A DNA stretch of 64,000 bases from Bacteroidota bacterium (GTDB lineage Bacteria > Bacteroidota > Bacteroidia > Flavobacteriales > Schleiferiaceae): contig VGFU01000007.1 of NCBI GenBank assembly GCA_016868755.1, positions 1 to 64,000 of the forward strand, given 5' to 3'. The notes under the pieces were generated by a model. The model was given only the letters and a program-made list of their open reading frames with translations. It had not been told where the DNA came from and ran no database searches. The position numbers and the translations under genes are program-made. The first letter of the stretch is position 1. Each line of letters opens with the position of its first letter. This document shows, piece by piece, positions 1 to 7,933 of the stretch.

Positions 1-880
1 CCACGACCAACGGATTCTCCGCCTCGAGCACGTCCCAGCGGCCGCGAAGCCCAGTATTGGCCACTACCCGCATAAGTCCGCGCCGAATTTGGTGGTCCAA
101 AAGTCGGTGCCGAGCAACCCGAGCGGCCATGATCGCGGTTCGCGCATTCTTTACCTGGTAGTCGCCCTGCAGGTCCGTCGGAAAAACTTCGTCGTGCTTG
201 CCAATCGGGTACACGTAGCAGCGGTCGAGCGAGGCCGCGACCTCCTCAAAAACGGATAGGATTTCAGAATCCGATTCACCAACGATCGCCATCACCTTCG
301 GCTTGAAGATGCCTGCTTTTTCGCGGGCGATGCTGGCGCGGTCCGGACCCAAAAAGGCCATGTGGTCGAGGCCAATGCTGGTGATTACAGACACCAGCGG
401 CGTTACGACGTTGGTGGAATCGAGGCGTCCACCCATGCCCACTTCGACCACGGCGAGGTCCACCCGCGCGTCGCGAAAGGCGGCAAAGGCCATGCCCACG
501 GTGGCTTCAAAAAAGCTCAGGTCGAGCTCTAGAATGTCAGCGCGGTGCGCGTCGACAAAGTCGGCCACCCAGCGCTCGGGGACCAACCGGCCTCCGACGC
601 GAAAGCGCTCGCGTAGGTCGAGCATGTGGGGCGAAGTGTGCAGTCCGACGACCATGCCCGCTTCGTGAAAAATGCTCGCGAGCATATGGCACGTGGATCC
701 CTTGCCGTTGGTGCCCGCCACGTGAATGCAGGGGTAGGCACGGTGGGGGTTTCCGAGTCGTTCAAGCCAAGCCTCGGTCTTGCTGAGGTCGAGTCGGTAG
801 GTTGCTGGGGTGCCGCCCTGGCGTTGAAACATGGGCAGCCGCTGGACGAGCCAGTCGCAGGCCGCGTCAAAACGGTTCAT
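1..880 (-). CDS. folC: Folylpolyglutamate synthase / dihydrofolate synthase (3' end outside window)
   Basis: The frame is open from an ATG at 880 to the left window edge, giving the first 293 residues of a protein usually about 410-430 long. It adds glutamate to folates using ATP, in the cytoplasm. The Mur-ligase-type P-loop AGTNGKGST lies at residues 55-63, followed by HTSPHMLDLRERFRV and, further on, GMGGRLDSTN and ITSIGLDHM, all family landmarks. It lies 3 bases downstream of the chimeric TonB-like gene and is probably the last gene of the exbB-exbD-tonB run; this neighbourhood is common in Flavobacteria. The C-terminal ligase domain is not visible. Confidence 0.95.
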   Translation of the reverse strand, partial: MNRFDAACDWLVQRLPMFQRQGGTPATYRLDLSKTEAWLERLGNPHRAYPCIHVAGTNGKGSTCHMLASIFHEAGMVVGLHTSPHMLDLRERFRVGGRLVPERWVADFVDAHRADILELDLSFFEATVGMAFAAFRDARVDLAVVEVGMGGRLDSTNVVTPLVSVITSIGLDHMAFLGPDRASIAREKAGIFKPKVMAIVGESDSEILSVFEEVAASLDRCYVYPIGKHDEVFPTDLQGDYQVKNARTAIMAARVARHRLLDHQIRRGLMRVVANTGLRGRWDVLEAENPLVV

Positions 881-883
881 GGC

Positions 884-2161
884 TTAAGTCCGCTGAAAAT
901 TGTAGCGAATAGTACCCACCTGAAGTTCAAGGGCCGAGGGGTCACCTTGCCAACGGGTTTTGAGGGCCGCCTCTTCGGCGCGTCGAATCAGGCATTCCTC
1001 GGAGGTCGTCGAGCCCTTTTGGCCTTGGCCGTCGGCGCGCTTTACGACACCGTTGCGATCGACATACACTTTGACGACGACCACGCCTTCACCGTCGCAA
1101 TCGTAGCGTAGCTTGGGGCGTTCTAGGGCGGACCGGGTACCCAATTGGTAATTGCCGCCGCCGGCGCCTCCGCTGCCGTTGCCTGTTCCGCTTCCGTTGG
1201 GGGAACCTTGGTCGCCGCCGCCGGTCGTGCTGCCCTGGCCGCTGCCGGTTCCGCCTTTAGTGCCTCCCGGTTTACCAAATCCTTTGAGGCGGTTGGAGAG
1301 CTCGTTCGACGGCTTGGGTGCCTGCTCGGCGGGCTTTTCGACAGGCTCTTGAACAGGAAATCCCTTCGAATTAAATGCTAAAGATGTTGGTGTGCTCTTT
1401 GATTGAGAAATTCCTCCTCGATGTACTTCATCATCAATATTTTGAAAGCTTCCGAATTGGCCGATGTTATTGAATGCATTGGTTTCAATAATATTTTGAA
1501 AGACAAGTGAATCTTCTCTTATATTGAATTTTACAATAACGTACTTTGACGGACAACAATCTGCATCAGAATTTTCCCACAAGTCTAATTTTAAAACTAA
1601 GCTTGAGTCTGAAATACTTAAAATCTCAGGTTGCCCATTATATCTTGTCTCATAATCATTGATTATATTAAAAGCACGTGGATTTAAGTTAGATATCTTA
1701 TAATTATAATTCTTAAAACTTAACAAATACAGGTCATCCCATACGGCATTCCCTCCGTTTGATACTGTTACGTTTGTAACTAACTTAAAGTCTAGTTTAG
1801 AATTCGTCTCAACTAGTTCCCAGTCATTACAGTTTACCGAGGCAATAAAAGTACGCTCTATTAAGTCTGTTGATAATTGGATATTACTGTAAATGTTGAG
1901 GCTGGAATTCTCATATACTGTGAAAACATCTGAGCTATTTATATCCAAATCTGGATTTCTAAGGATGAATTCATTTGTGAAGAAATCTTTGATTACACTT
2001 ATGGGTATTGAATATTCTTGACTTTTTGAATAGATGTTGACATACTGAGTTTCTTCCGATATATCAATTGAGTTTTGGCTGGAACAACTGAATAATGAAA
2101 TTACAAAAAGAACAGAAAAGGTTCTTATTGTGATTAATTCCAATATTATTGAAGATTTCAC
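884..2161 (-). CDS. Chimeric lipoprotein with a TonB C-terminal domain
   Basis: 425 residues from a GTG start. Residues 1-26 form a lipoprotein signal with lipobox LFSC (Cys26). Residues of about 27-265 are encoded by AT-rich DNA and match no family I recognise; the segment is rich in Asn, Ser and Ile and contains a CC pair. From about residue 266 the protein becomes Pro/Lys- then Gly-rich and ends in a TonB_C domain (about 340-425; RYDCDGEGVVVVKVYVDRNG) almost identical to the C-terminus of the TonB protein encoded just upstream. Unlike that protein it has no membrane helix and should be lipid-anchored, so its topology differs from normal TonB. The start lies 6 bases after the tonB stop, so the two are probably co-transcribed. 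A frameshift or chimera artefact is unlikely because the frame is intact for 1.28 kb. The function of the N-terminal part is unknown. Confidence 0.85.
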   Translation of the reverse strand: MKSSIILELITIRTFSVLFVISLFSCSSQNSIDISEETQYVNIYSKSQEYSIPISVIKDFFTNEFILRNPDLDINSSDVFTVYENSSLNIYSNIQLSTDLIERTFIASVNCNDWELVETNSKLDFKLVTNVTVSNGGNAVWDDLYLLSFKNYNYKISNLNPRAFNIINDYETRYNGQPEILSISDSSLVLKLDLWENSDADCCPSKYVIVKFNIREDSLVFQNIIETNAFNNIGQFGSFQNIDDEVHRGGISQSKSTPTSLAFNSKGFPVQEPVEKPAEQAPKPSNELSNRLKGFGKPGGTKGGTGSGQGSTTGGGDQGSPNGSGTGNGSGGAGGGNYQLGTRSALERPKLRYDCDGEGVVVVKVYVDRNGVVKRADGQGQKGSTTSEECLIRRAEEAALKTRWQGDPSALELQVGTIRYNFQRT

Positions 2162-2167
2162 AAAAAG

Positions 2168-2920
2168 TTATGTTCTGTTGAATTTGTAGCGAATCCAACC
2201 CACCTGAACTTCAAGGGCCTTGGGGTCACTTTGCCAGCGGGTTTTGAGGGCCGCCTCTTCGGCGCGTCGAATCAGGCATTCCTCGGAGGTAGTCGAGCCC
2301 ATTTTGCCTTTGCCGTCGGCGAGCTTTACGACACCGTTGCGATCGACATACACTTTGACGACGACCACGCCTTCACCGTCGCAGTCGTAGCGTGGCTTGG
2401 GGCGCTCGAGCACCGAGCGGTTGCCCAGATCGTAGTCGCCGGGGTTGCCGGTTCGGTCATTGCCGTTGTGGGAACCTAGGTCGCCCCCGCCGGCCGTGCT
2501 GCCTTGGCCGCCCCCGGTTCCGGTGGGGCTGCCGCCCGATTTTTTATTTTTAATATTATCCAGCGCATTCTTTAAGCGTGGGTCTTGGGGCTTATCGGCA
2601 GGTTTTTCCACGGGTTTTTCGACCGGCTTTTTGGGCTTATCGGAAACCGACGGAGCGTCCACGAAATCTTGGGTGGTAACCTCAGATTCGGCTGAAACGG
2701 GTTCTGCGGCCGACGGGGCCTCAGCACCGTCGGGGGCGGCCACGTCGTCGCCCGAGCCGTCTAGCGAATTGCCAAAACTCACGGGGATGCCATACTCGGG
2801 CGGCGGATCTTGGTACGTCAGGCCAAAAAACGCAAAGAACAGCAATAGCACGGCGTGCACCGAGAAGGTGGTCGCAAGCGCCTTGTTGCGGTCTTTTTTG
2901 TCGTGTTTTTGCTGACCCAT
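2168..2920 (-). CDS. tonB: Energy transducer TonB
   Basis: About 250 residues from ATG 2920; an in-frame TTG at 2932 is possible but less likely. It has a short basic N-terminus (MGQQKHDKKDRNK), one membrane helix at about residues 15-35, a Pro/Lys-rich periplasmic spacer (KPVEKPVEKPADKP), a Gly-rich linker and a C-terminal TonB_C domain ending WIRYKFNRT. It should carry proton-motive energy from ExbB/ExbD to outer-membrane TonB-dependent receptors, such as the SusC protein encoded at 18228. It follows exbD by 15 bases. Its last 160 codons are duplicated in the next gene downstream. Confidence 0.93.
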   Translation of the reverse strand: MGQQKHDKKDRNKALATTFSVHAVLLLFFAFFGLTYQDPPPEYGIPVSFGNSLDGSGDDVAAPDGAEAPSAAEPVSAESEVTTQDFVDAPSVSDKPKKPVEKPVEKPADKPQDPRLKNALDNIKNKKSGGSPTGTGGGQGSTAGGGDLGSHNGNDRTGNPGDYDLGNRSVLERPKPRYDCDGEGVVVVKVYVDRNGVVKLADGKGKMGSTTSEECLIRRAEEAALKTRWQSDPKALEVQVGWIRYKFNRT

Positions 2921-2935
2921 AACGGCGTACAAAAT

Positions 2936-3328
2936 TTACTTAGGGTCGGTCGCCAGCACCAACTTCAGTCGGTTGCGGTAGGCGATGTCCATAATCCGCA
3001 CCGTTTCGCCCGTAGGGACCGATTCGTCGGCGCGCAGGATTACCACGACTTCGGGGTCTTGGCTGGCCAGAGTGAGTAGCTGCGTTTCGACCTGGTCCAT
3101 GGCCACGATGTCTTCATTGACGCTCACTTGGAGGTCCTTATTAATGGTGACGGTAATCGAGGCCTTGTTGACACTCTGCGCTTTGCTTTTGGGCAAAATG
3201 ACGTCGAGCGCGCTGCTGGTTACGAGCGTCGACGTGAGCATGAAAAAGATGAGCAAGAGGAACACGAGGTCGGTCATCGACGACATGCTGAACTCCGCGC
3301 TGACCTTGCTGCGGCTGCGTAAGTTCAT
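2936..3328 (-). CDS. exbD: Biopolymer transporter ExbD/TolR family
   Basis: 130 residues from ATG 3328. There is a short cytoplasmic N-terminus, one membrane helix (about 20-38) beginning at the conserved proton-pathway Asp20 (MTDLVFLLLIFFML), then a periplasmic domain. The ending DIAYRNRLKLVLATDPK fits the ExbD family. It forms the proton channel with ExbB and drives TonB. The gene starts 2 bases after the exbB stop and ends 15 bases before tonB. Whether it serves TonB or the Tol system cannot be settled by sequence alone, but the adjacent tonB favours TonB. Confidence 0.93.
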   Translation of the reverse strand: MNLRSRSKVSAEFSMSSMTDLVFLLLIFFMLTSTLVTSSALDVILPKSKAQSVNKASITVTINKDLQVSVNEDIVAMDQVETQLLTLASQDPEVVVILRADESVPTGETVRIMDIAYRNRLKLVLATDPK

Positions 3329-3330
3329 GG

Positions 3331-4044
3331 CTAAAGCGGTTCGTGAAGGAGGTCCAGAAACTCGGTGGCGCTCACCTCCATCTTGTAAATGACGGACTCA
3401 ACCCGCATTACCAAGTAGTTGTAGGCGAAGTAGGCGATGATGCCGACGATGAGGCCCGCCACCGTCGTGGTGAGAGCGACATAGATACCTTCGGCAAGCA
3501 TGTCGACCTGAACACCCGCGCCGGCGTTTGCCATTTCGCGAAACGACAGAATCATACCGATGACGGTTCCGAGGAATCCAATCATGGGCGCTCCGCCCGC
3601 AATCGTCGCGAGGTAGGGCATGTTGCGCTCCAGCTGCTGAATTTCGAGCTTGCCTTGGTTTTCGATTGAGGCAGAAATGTCTTGCAGCGGCTTGCCGATG
3701 CGCTTGATTCCTTTGGCGATCATGCGCCCCACCGGGGTGTCGCTGCGCTCGCAGGTATTTAGGGCGGACTGCATGTTGCCGGCGGCAATGAAGTCCTTGA
3801 TGTCGCGCATGAACTTGTCGTCGAGCTTGTTGGCGCGCTGGATCGCGAGGTATCGGTCGACAAAAAGGTAGACCATGAGCACCGAGAGTGCCAGCATGGT
3901 TCCCATGATGACTTGGCCACCGATGCCCCCGGAGAACATCAGGTCAATAATCGTCATGGTTTTTTCGGTTACCACCGGTTCTGCTGGGAGGGCGCTTGTC
4001 GCGGCCTCGGCAGGCAGTTCACTTTGAAGAAAAGGCACGTTCAT
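3331..4044 (-). CDS. exbB: MotA/TolQ/ExbB proton channel family protein
   Basis: 237 residues from ATG 4044. It has an N-terminal extension, one membrane helix at about 45-66, a cytoplasmic loop with NTCERSDTPVGRMIAKGI, then two further helices (about 140-165 and 185-210). IAGGAPMIGFLGTVIGMI and ALTTTVAGLIVGI are typical of the channel core. It is the proton channel partner of ExbD. First gene of the minus-strand exbB-exbD-tonB-chimera-folC unit. The upstream region (4045-4100) holds a poor match to the Bacteroidota -7 element, TGTATTTG, about 28 bases before the start. Confidence 0.94.
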   Translation of the reverse strand: MNVPFLQSELPAEAATSALPAEPVVTEKTMTIIDLMFSGGIGGQVIMGTMLALSVLMVYLFVDRYLAIQRANKLDDKFMRDIKDFIAAGNMQSALNTCERSDTPVGRMIAKGIKRIGKPLQDISASIENQGKLEIQQLERNMPYLATIAGGAPMIGFLGTVIGMILSFREMANAGAGVQVDMLAEGIYVALTTTVAGLIVGIIAYFAYNYLVMRVESVIYKMEVSATEFLDLLHEPL

Positions 4045-4100
4045 AGGGCACTAAATTCCGAAGACTTCGGAACAAATACAGTGCCGAAGCCCACAAGTTA

Positions 4101-5411
4101 TTAACCGAAGATAATCCAGCGCTGCACGGCATAGACGGCAATGCCCGCCAAGTATCCCAGCAGCGCGAGGAAGGAGATTTTCTTGAGGTACCAACCAAAC
4201 GGAATTTTTTCGAGCCCCATTACTGCCACCCCGGCCGCAGAGCCGATGATGAGGATGGAGCCGCCCGTTCCGGCCGTGAAGGCAAGGTACTTCCAGAAAA
4301 AGTCGTCCTGCGCAAAAAAGGTTCCCGGAACCATGTCGTACATGCCCATGGCAGCGGCCACAAGGGGCACGTTGTCAATAATGGCGCTAAGGACGCCAAT
4401 AATTCCGCCCACCAGATACACGCCCATTTCGGTGGTGGTGTCGAAGGCGGAATCGAGGCCGTTCGCGAGGTCCTTGAGCTGTCCGGCCGTTTGAAGGCTG
4501 GCGACGGCGAGCAAGATTCCGAGGAAGAAGAGGACCGACGGGGTGTCAATTTTGCGAATCACCCCGAGGATACCGAGTTCGCTGCGCACGCTGTCCATTT
4601 TACGTCGGTGCATGAGGTCGGTAACCACCCACATGACGCCGAGGCTGAGCATCATGCCCATAAAGGGCGGAAGGTGGGTCACGGTTTTGAACACGGGTAC
4701 AAACAGAAGTCCGCCGACCCCGACCGCCAGTGCGCGCATTTTCTCACTGGGCATCACCGTGGCGTTGTGCGCGTGCTGGACGTGCGATTCTGGGCGTTCA
4801 AATGTTCCTTTAAGCGTGAAGGTCAGGTAGATCAAGGGGGCGAGCAGCACCGCTACCGAGGGTAATAAGATGAAGCTGATCAGGGTGCCGGTGGACACAT
4901 ATTCGCCAATCCATAGCATCGTAGTGGTAACGTCGCCAATAGGGGACCAGGCACCTCCAGCGTTGGCGGCGATAATGATGATTCCGCCAAAAACCCAGCG
5001 AAGTTGCTGCTCTTTAACAAGTTTGCGGATGAGCGAAACCATGACAATGGAGGTTGTTAAGTTGTCCAGAACGGCGGACAGGAAAAACGTCAGCCAGCCC
5101 AAAATCCAGAGAAGGACCACGGTTTTGTCGGTTTTAATGCGGTCGGTAATCACCGAGAAGCCCTGGTGGGCGTCGACCACCTCGACGATGGTCATGGCTC
5201 CAAGCAAGAAAAAGAGGATGGAGGCGATTTCGCCCACGTGCTCCAGCAGGTGGTGTTCGGCGGTGTGGAGGTCGGCTCCGCCCAAAACGTAGACGGCCCA
5301 GAGCACCACGCCCGTGATGAGGGCCGAGGCGGCCTTGTCGATTTTAATCGAATGCTCAAAGGCGATGGCCGCATAACCGATCACAAAAAGGGCAATCATT
5401 AACGTGTACAT
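4101..5411 (-). CDS. nhaD: NhaD-type sodium:proton antiporter
   Basis: 436 residues from ATG 5411, a very hydrophobic inner-membrane protein with roughly ten to twelve membrane helices. IIIAANAGGAWSPIGDVTTT and the later AIIDNVPLVAAAMG match the paired conserved segments of the NhaD/ArsB ion transporter superfamily, and TAGTGGSILIIGSAAGVAVM follows the second. It should exchange Na+ (and possibly Li+) for protons, helping with salt and alkali stress. It is probably monocistronic. A TACCTTAC match at 5434-5441 lies 22 bases before the start. Confidence 0.93.
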   Translation of the reverse strand: MYTLMIALFVIGYAAIAFEHSIKIDKAASALITGVVLWAVYVLGGADLHTAEHHLLEHVGEIASILFFLLGAMTIVEVVDAHQGFSVITDRIKTDKTVVLLWILGWLTFFLSAVLDNLTTSIVMVSLIRKLVKEQQLRWVFGGIIIIAANAGGAWSPIGDVTTTMLWIGEYVSTGTLISFILLPSVAVLLAPLIYLTFTLKGTFERPESHVQHAHNATVMPSEKMRALAVGVGGLLFVPVFKTVTHLPPFMGMMLSLGVMWVVTDLMHRRKMDSVRSELGILGVIRKIDTPSVLFFLGILLAVASLQTAGQLKDLANGLDSAFDTTTEMGVYLVGGIIGVLSAIIDNVPLVAAAMGMYDMVPGTFFAQDDFFWKYLAFTAGTGGSILIIGSAAGVAVMGLEKIPFGWYLKKISFLALLGYLAGIAVYAVQRWIIFG

Positions 5412-5474
5412 GGGGAATAATGTATAGGCAGTAGTAAGGTAGGGGCCGCAGGTTAATTTATGCTTCCCTTAGGG

Positions 5475-6602
5475 TTAGGTTTTATGCGGCGCTCCGAAAA
5501 TCGTGCCGTCGCAACCGTCGCCTTGCCCTCCAGCGTAGCTCGCGAGCACGTTGGGTTCGCCCCGAAGCCGCAGCAGCCCTAGGTAGGCAAATGCGAGGGC
5601 CTCTTTAGCCTCGAGCACGTCGAGGGGCGCAACGGTCCAGGTCCATTCGGGGCCGTAGGCGGTCAGTCGGCCCACGAGGTCGGTGTTGTGGGCGCCGCCG
5701 CCGCTGAGCAGGGCGGTTCCGGGGGTTGCTGCGGCAGTGCGGAGTCCGTGGACGATGGACCACGCGATGTGGTCGGCGGCTGTGGCCAGGGCATCTTCAG
5801 GTTGATCGGGGCGTTGGGCGTTGAAGGCGGGCCAAAATTCGCGCTCCATCCATTCGCGACCCAGGCTCTTCGGGAAGGGCGCGGCGTAGTAGGGGAGGTA
5901 GCGGATGGAGTCAGCGGCGTCGGGGCCTCCGAGCGGCACGGCCACCCGGCCTCGCGCGGCGTAGGCTCCCCCCGGATCGAATTCGAGCCCGAGTTCAGCC
6001 GCCAAGGGATTGAGGAGGCCGTTGCAGGGTCCGAGGTCGCCCGCGCGGCGCAGCCCGCGGGCGTCGGTCCACGAGGCGTTGGAGAAGCCGCCCAAGTTGA
6101 CGCATACGGCGAAGGAGCCGAAGAGGTCTCGGTCTGCAAGGGGAACGAGCGGCGCGCCTTGGCCGCCGCGGGCCACGCTCGCGCTGCGAAAGTCGCCTAC
6201 GACGGGAACAGGACTTTGGTCAAAAACCGAGGCTTCGTGGCCGATTTGCACGGTGATTCCGCGCTTTGGGTCGTGCTCCACCGTGTGCCCGTGGTGGGCC
6301 ACCGCCTGTGCTCCAAAGGCGTGGCGCCGGTCGAATTCGAGCCACTGATCCTGGCACCATGCGGCAAAGTCGCGGCTGGTTTGGGCCCGATGGGCCCCAC
6401 GGTCGCGGTAGGCGGCGGTCAGACGTTGAGGCCAGAGGGTTCCGCGGTAGGTCCGCGTTTCGTAGGCCAAAATGCGGTAGGTCCACCGGTCGCCAAGGCG
6501 TTCAAATTCCGCCGCGCAGAGGTCTAAGCCGTCGAGCGAAGTTCCCGACATGACGCCCAAGAGGCGAACGGGTCCGTTTGAGGTCCAAATTGGCGGTTGC
6601 AC
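5475..6602 (-). CDS. anmK: Anhydro-N-acetylmuramic acid kinase
   Basis: 375 residues, the normal family length. The signature GVMSGTSLDGLDL is at residues 17-29, with AVAHHGHTVEHDP, FCVNLGGFSNASW-like and ALLSGGGAHN motifs further on. It phosphorylates anhydroMurNAc released from peptidoglycan turnover, converting it to MurNAc-6-phosphate. The GTG start at 6602 is supported by a CACCTTTG element (6607-6614 on this strand) ending exactly 4 bases upstream, the spacing seen at many genes here. It is divergent from the acyl-CoA dehydrogenase gene. Confidence 0.93.
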   Translation of the reverse strand: MQPPIWTSNGPVRLLGVMSGTSLDGLDLCAAEFERLGDRWTYRILAYETRTYRGTLWPQRLTAAYRDRGAHRAQTSRDFAAWCQDQWLEFDRRHAFGAQAVAHHGHTVEHDPKRGITVQIGHEASVFDQSPVPVVGDFRSASVARGGQGAPLVPLADRDLFGSFAVCVNLGGFSNASWTDARGLRRAGDLGPCNGLLNPLAAELGLEFDPGGAYAARGRVAVPLGGPDAADSIRYLPYYAAPFPKSLGREWMEREFWPAFNAQRPDQPEDALATAADHIAWSIVHGLRTAAATPGTALLSGGGAHNTDLVGRLTAYGPEWTWTVAPLDVLEAKEALAFAYLGLLRLRGEPNVLASYAGGQGDGCDGTIFGAPHKT

Positions 6603-6606
6603 CGAA

Positions 6607-6651
6607 CAAAGGTGGGGCTTGCCGGTGTTATTTTTGCCTTATCAACCTTTG
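6607..6651. promoter_or_regulatory. Divergent promoter region anmK / acyl-CoA dehydrogenase
   Basis: On the minus strand CACCTTTG (6607-6614) ends 4 bases before the anmK GTG. On the plus strand AACCTTTG (6644-6651) ends 5 bases before the ATG at 6657. Both resemble the Bacteroidota -7 element TAnnTTTG, and the spacing implies transcripts with little or no leader. No clear -33 TTTG was confirmed. Confidence 0.55.
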
Positions 6652-6656
6652 ATATC

Positions 6657-7811
6657 ATGCATTTTCAGCTTACCGAGGAACACCTCATGATTCAGCAGGC
6701 CGCGCGCGATTTCGCGCAGACGGAACTGCTTCCCGGCGTCATCGAGCGCGACGACCACCAGAAGTTTCCCGCCGAGGGTGTGCGCAAAATGGGCGAACTG
6801 GGTTTCATGGGAATGATGGTGTCGCCCGAGTACCACGGCAGCGGAATGGATACCGTTTCGTATGTGCTGGCAATGGAAGAGATTTCTAAGATCGACGCAT
6901 CGGCCTCGGTTTCGATGAGCGTCAACAACTCGCTGGTGTGCTGGGGACTGGAAACGTTTGGTACGCCCGAGCAAAAAGAAACGTACCTCAAGCCGCTTGC
7001 TGCGGGTCAAGTGATCGGCGCGTTTTGCTTGAGCGAGCCCGAAGCGGGCTCAGATGCTACGTCGCAGAAGACCACCGCCATCGACATGGGCGACCACTAC
7101 CTGCTCAACGGCACCAAAAACTGGATTACCAACGGAAATTCCGCCAGCATTTACCTCGTTATTGCGCAGACCGACGTGGCCAAGGGGCACCGCGGCATCA
7201 ACGCGCTGATCGTTGAAAAGGGTATGCCGGGATTCATCGTGGGCAAGAAAGAAGACAAAATGGGCATTCGCGGCAGCGATACCCACTCGCTGATGTTCAC
7301 GGACGTGAAGGTTCCGAAAGAAAACCGCATCGGCGAAGAAGGATTTGGGTTCAAGTTTGCGATGAAGACCCTGAGCGGCGGACGCATTGGCATCGCCGCG
7401 CAAGCGCTGGGAATTGCAAGCGGAGCCCTAGAGCTCGCCGCCAAGTACGCGACCGAACGCAAGTCCTTTGGCAAGCCCATTGGCGAACACCAAGGGGTGG
7501 CCTTTAAGCTGGCCGATATGGCGACCAAGGTCGAGGCCGCGCGCCTTCTGGTGCTCAAGTCTGCTTGGCTCAAGGATCAAGGGTTGCCGTTTGACAAGGA
7601 ATCGGCGATGGCCAAGCTCTATGCGTCGGAGGTGGCGATGGAAGTGACGACCGAGGCCGTGCAAATTCACGGCGGATACGGTTTTGTGAAGGAGTACCAC
7701 GTCGAGCGTCTGATGCGCGACGCCAAAATCACGCAGATTTATGAGGGTACCAGCGAGATTCAGCGCATCGTGATTTCGCGCGCCGTACTCAACGAGGCCG
7801 CAGGCATCTAA
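6657..7811 (+). CDS. Acyl-CoA dehydrogenase
   Basis: 384 residues from ATG 6657; an upstream TTG in frame at 6597 would add a non-homologous leader and is rejected. It is an FAD-dependent enzyme that introduces a trans-2 double bond into acyl-CoA (short/branched-chain type by general resemblance). CLSEPEAGSDATSQ and WITNG in the N-terminal half match the flavin and substrate region. The C-terminal segment QIHGGYGFVKEYHVERLMRD followed by QIYEGTSEIQR carries the usual catalytic Glu (EGTSE). The gene stands alone and ends at a strong terminator. Exact chain-length preference cannot be read from the sequence. Confidence 0.95.
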   Translation: MHFQLTEEHLMIQQAARDFAQTELLPGVIERDDHQKFPAEGVRKMGELGFMGMMVSPEYHGSGMDTVSYVLAMEEISKIDASASVSMSVNNSLVCWGLETFGTPEQKETYLKPLAAGQVIGAFCLSEPEAGSDATSQKTTAIDMGDHYLLNGTKNWITNGNSASIYLVIAQTDVAKGHRGINALIVEKGMPGFIVGKKEDKMGIRGSDTHSLMFTDVKVPKENRIGEEGFGFKFAMKTLSGGRIGIAAQALGIASGALELAAKYATERKSFGKPIGEHQGVAFKLADMATKVEAARLLVLKSAWLKDQGLPFDKESAMAKLYASEVAMEVTTEAVQIHGGYGFVKEYHVERLMRDAKITQIYEGTSEIQRIVISRAVLNEAAGI

Positions 7812-7837
7812 GCCCTCGCGGTACCTCACAAGCCCAT

Positions 7838-7868
7838 AAAAAAACCCGAGCGCGAGCTCGGGTTTTTT
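7838..7868. terminator. Bidirectional rho-independent terminator
   Basis: The stem CCCGAGC / GCTCGGG (7845-7851 with 7856-7862) has a GCGA loop and is flanked by seven A on the left and six T on the right. It can terminate the plus-strand acyl-CoA dehydrogenase and the convergent minus-strand OmpH-like gene. Confidence 0.9.
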
Positions 7869-7876
7869 GTTTGCGG

Positions 7877-7932
7877 CCGTGGCCGGGTAACGTCCGTGGC
7901 CGGGTAACGACCGGGCAAGGGCCGGGTAACGG
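7877..7932. repeat. Short direct repeats, period about 17 bases
   Basis: CCGTGGCCGGGTAACG occurs at 7877-7892 and again at 7894-7909, and a shortened GGCCGGGTAACG at about 7920-7931. The third copy runs up to the stop codon of the OmpH-like gene. No coding role is apparent. Confidence 0.75.
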
Positions 7933-7933
7933 C

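Noticed and set aside
884-2161. Possible assembly chimera at the TonB duplication
   Set aside because: The two TonB-like ends differ at many bases and codons and the frame is continuous, so a simple misjoin of one repeat is unlikely, though not excluded.
6000-6600. CpG- and repeat-rich plus-strand frames opposite anmK
   Set aside because: Only antisense open frames of a clear kinase gene; no promoter or start context.
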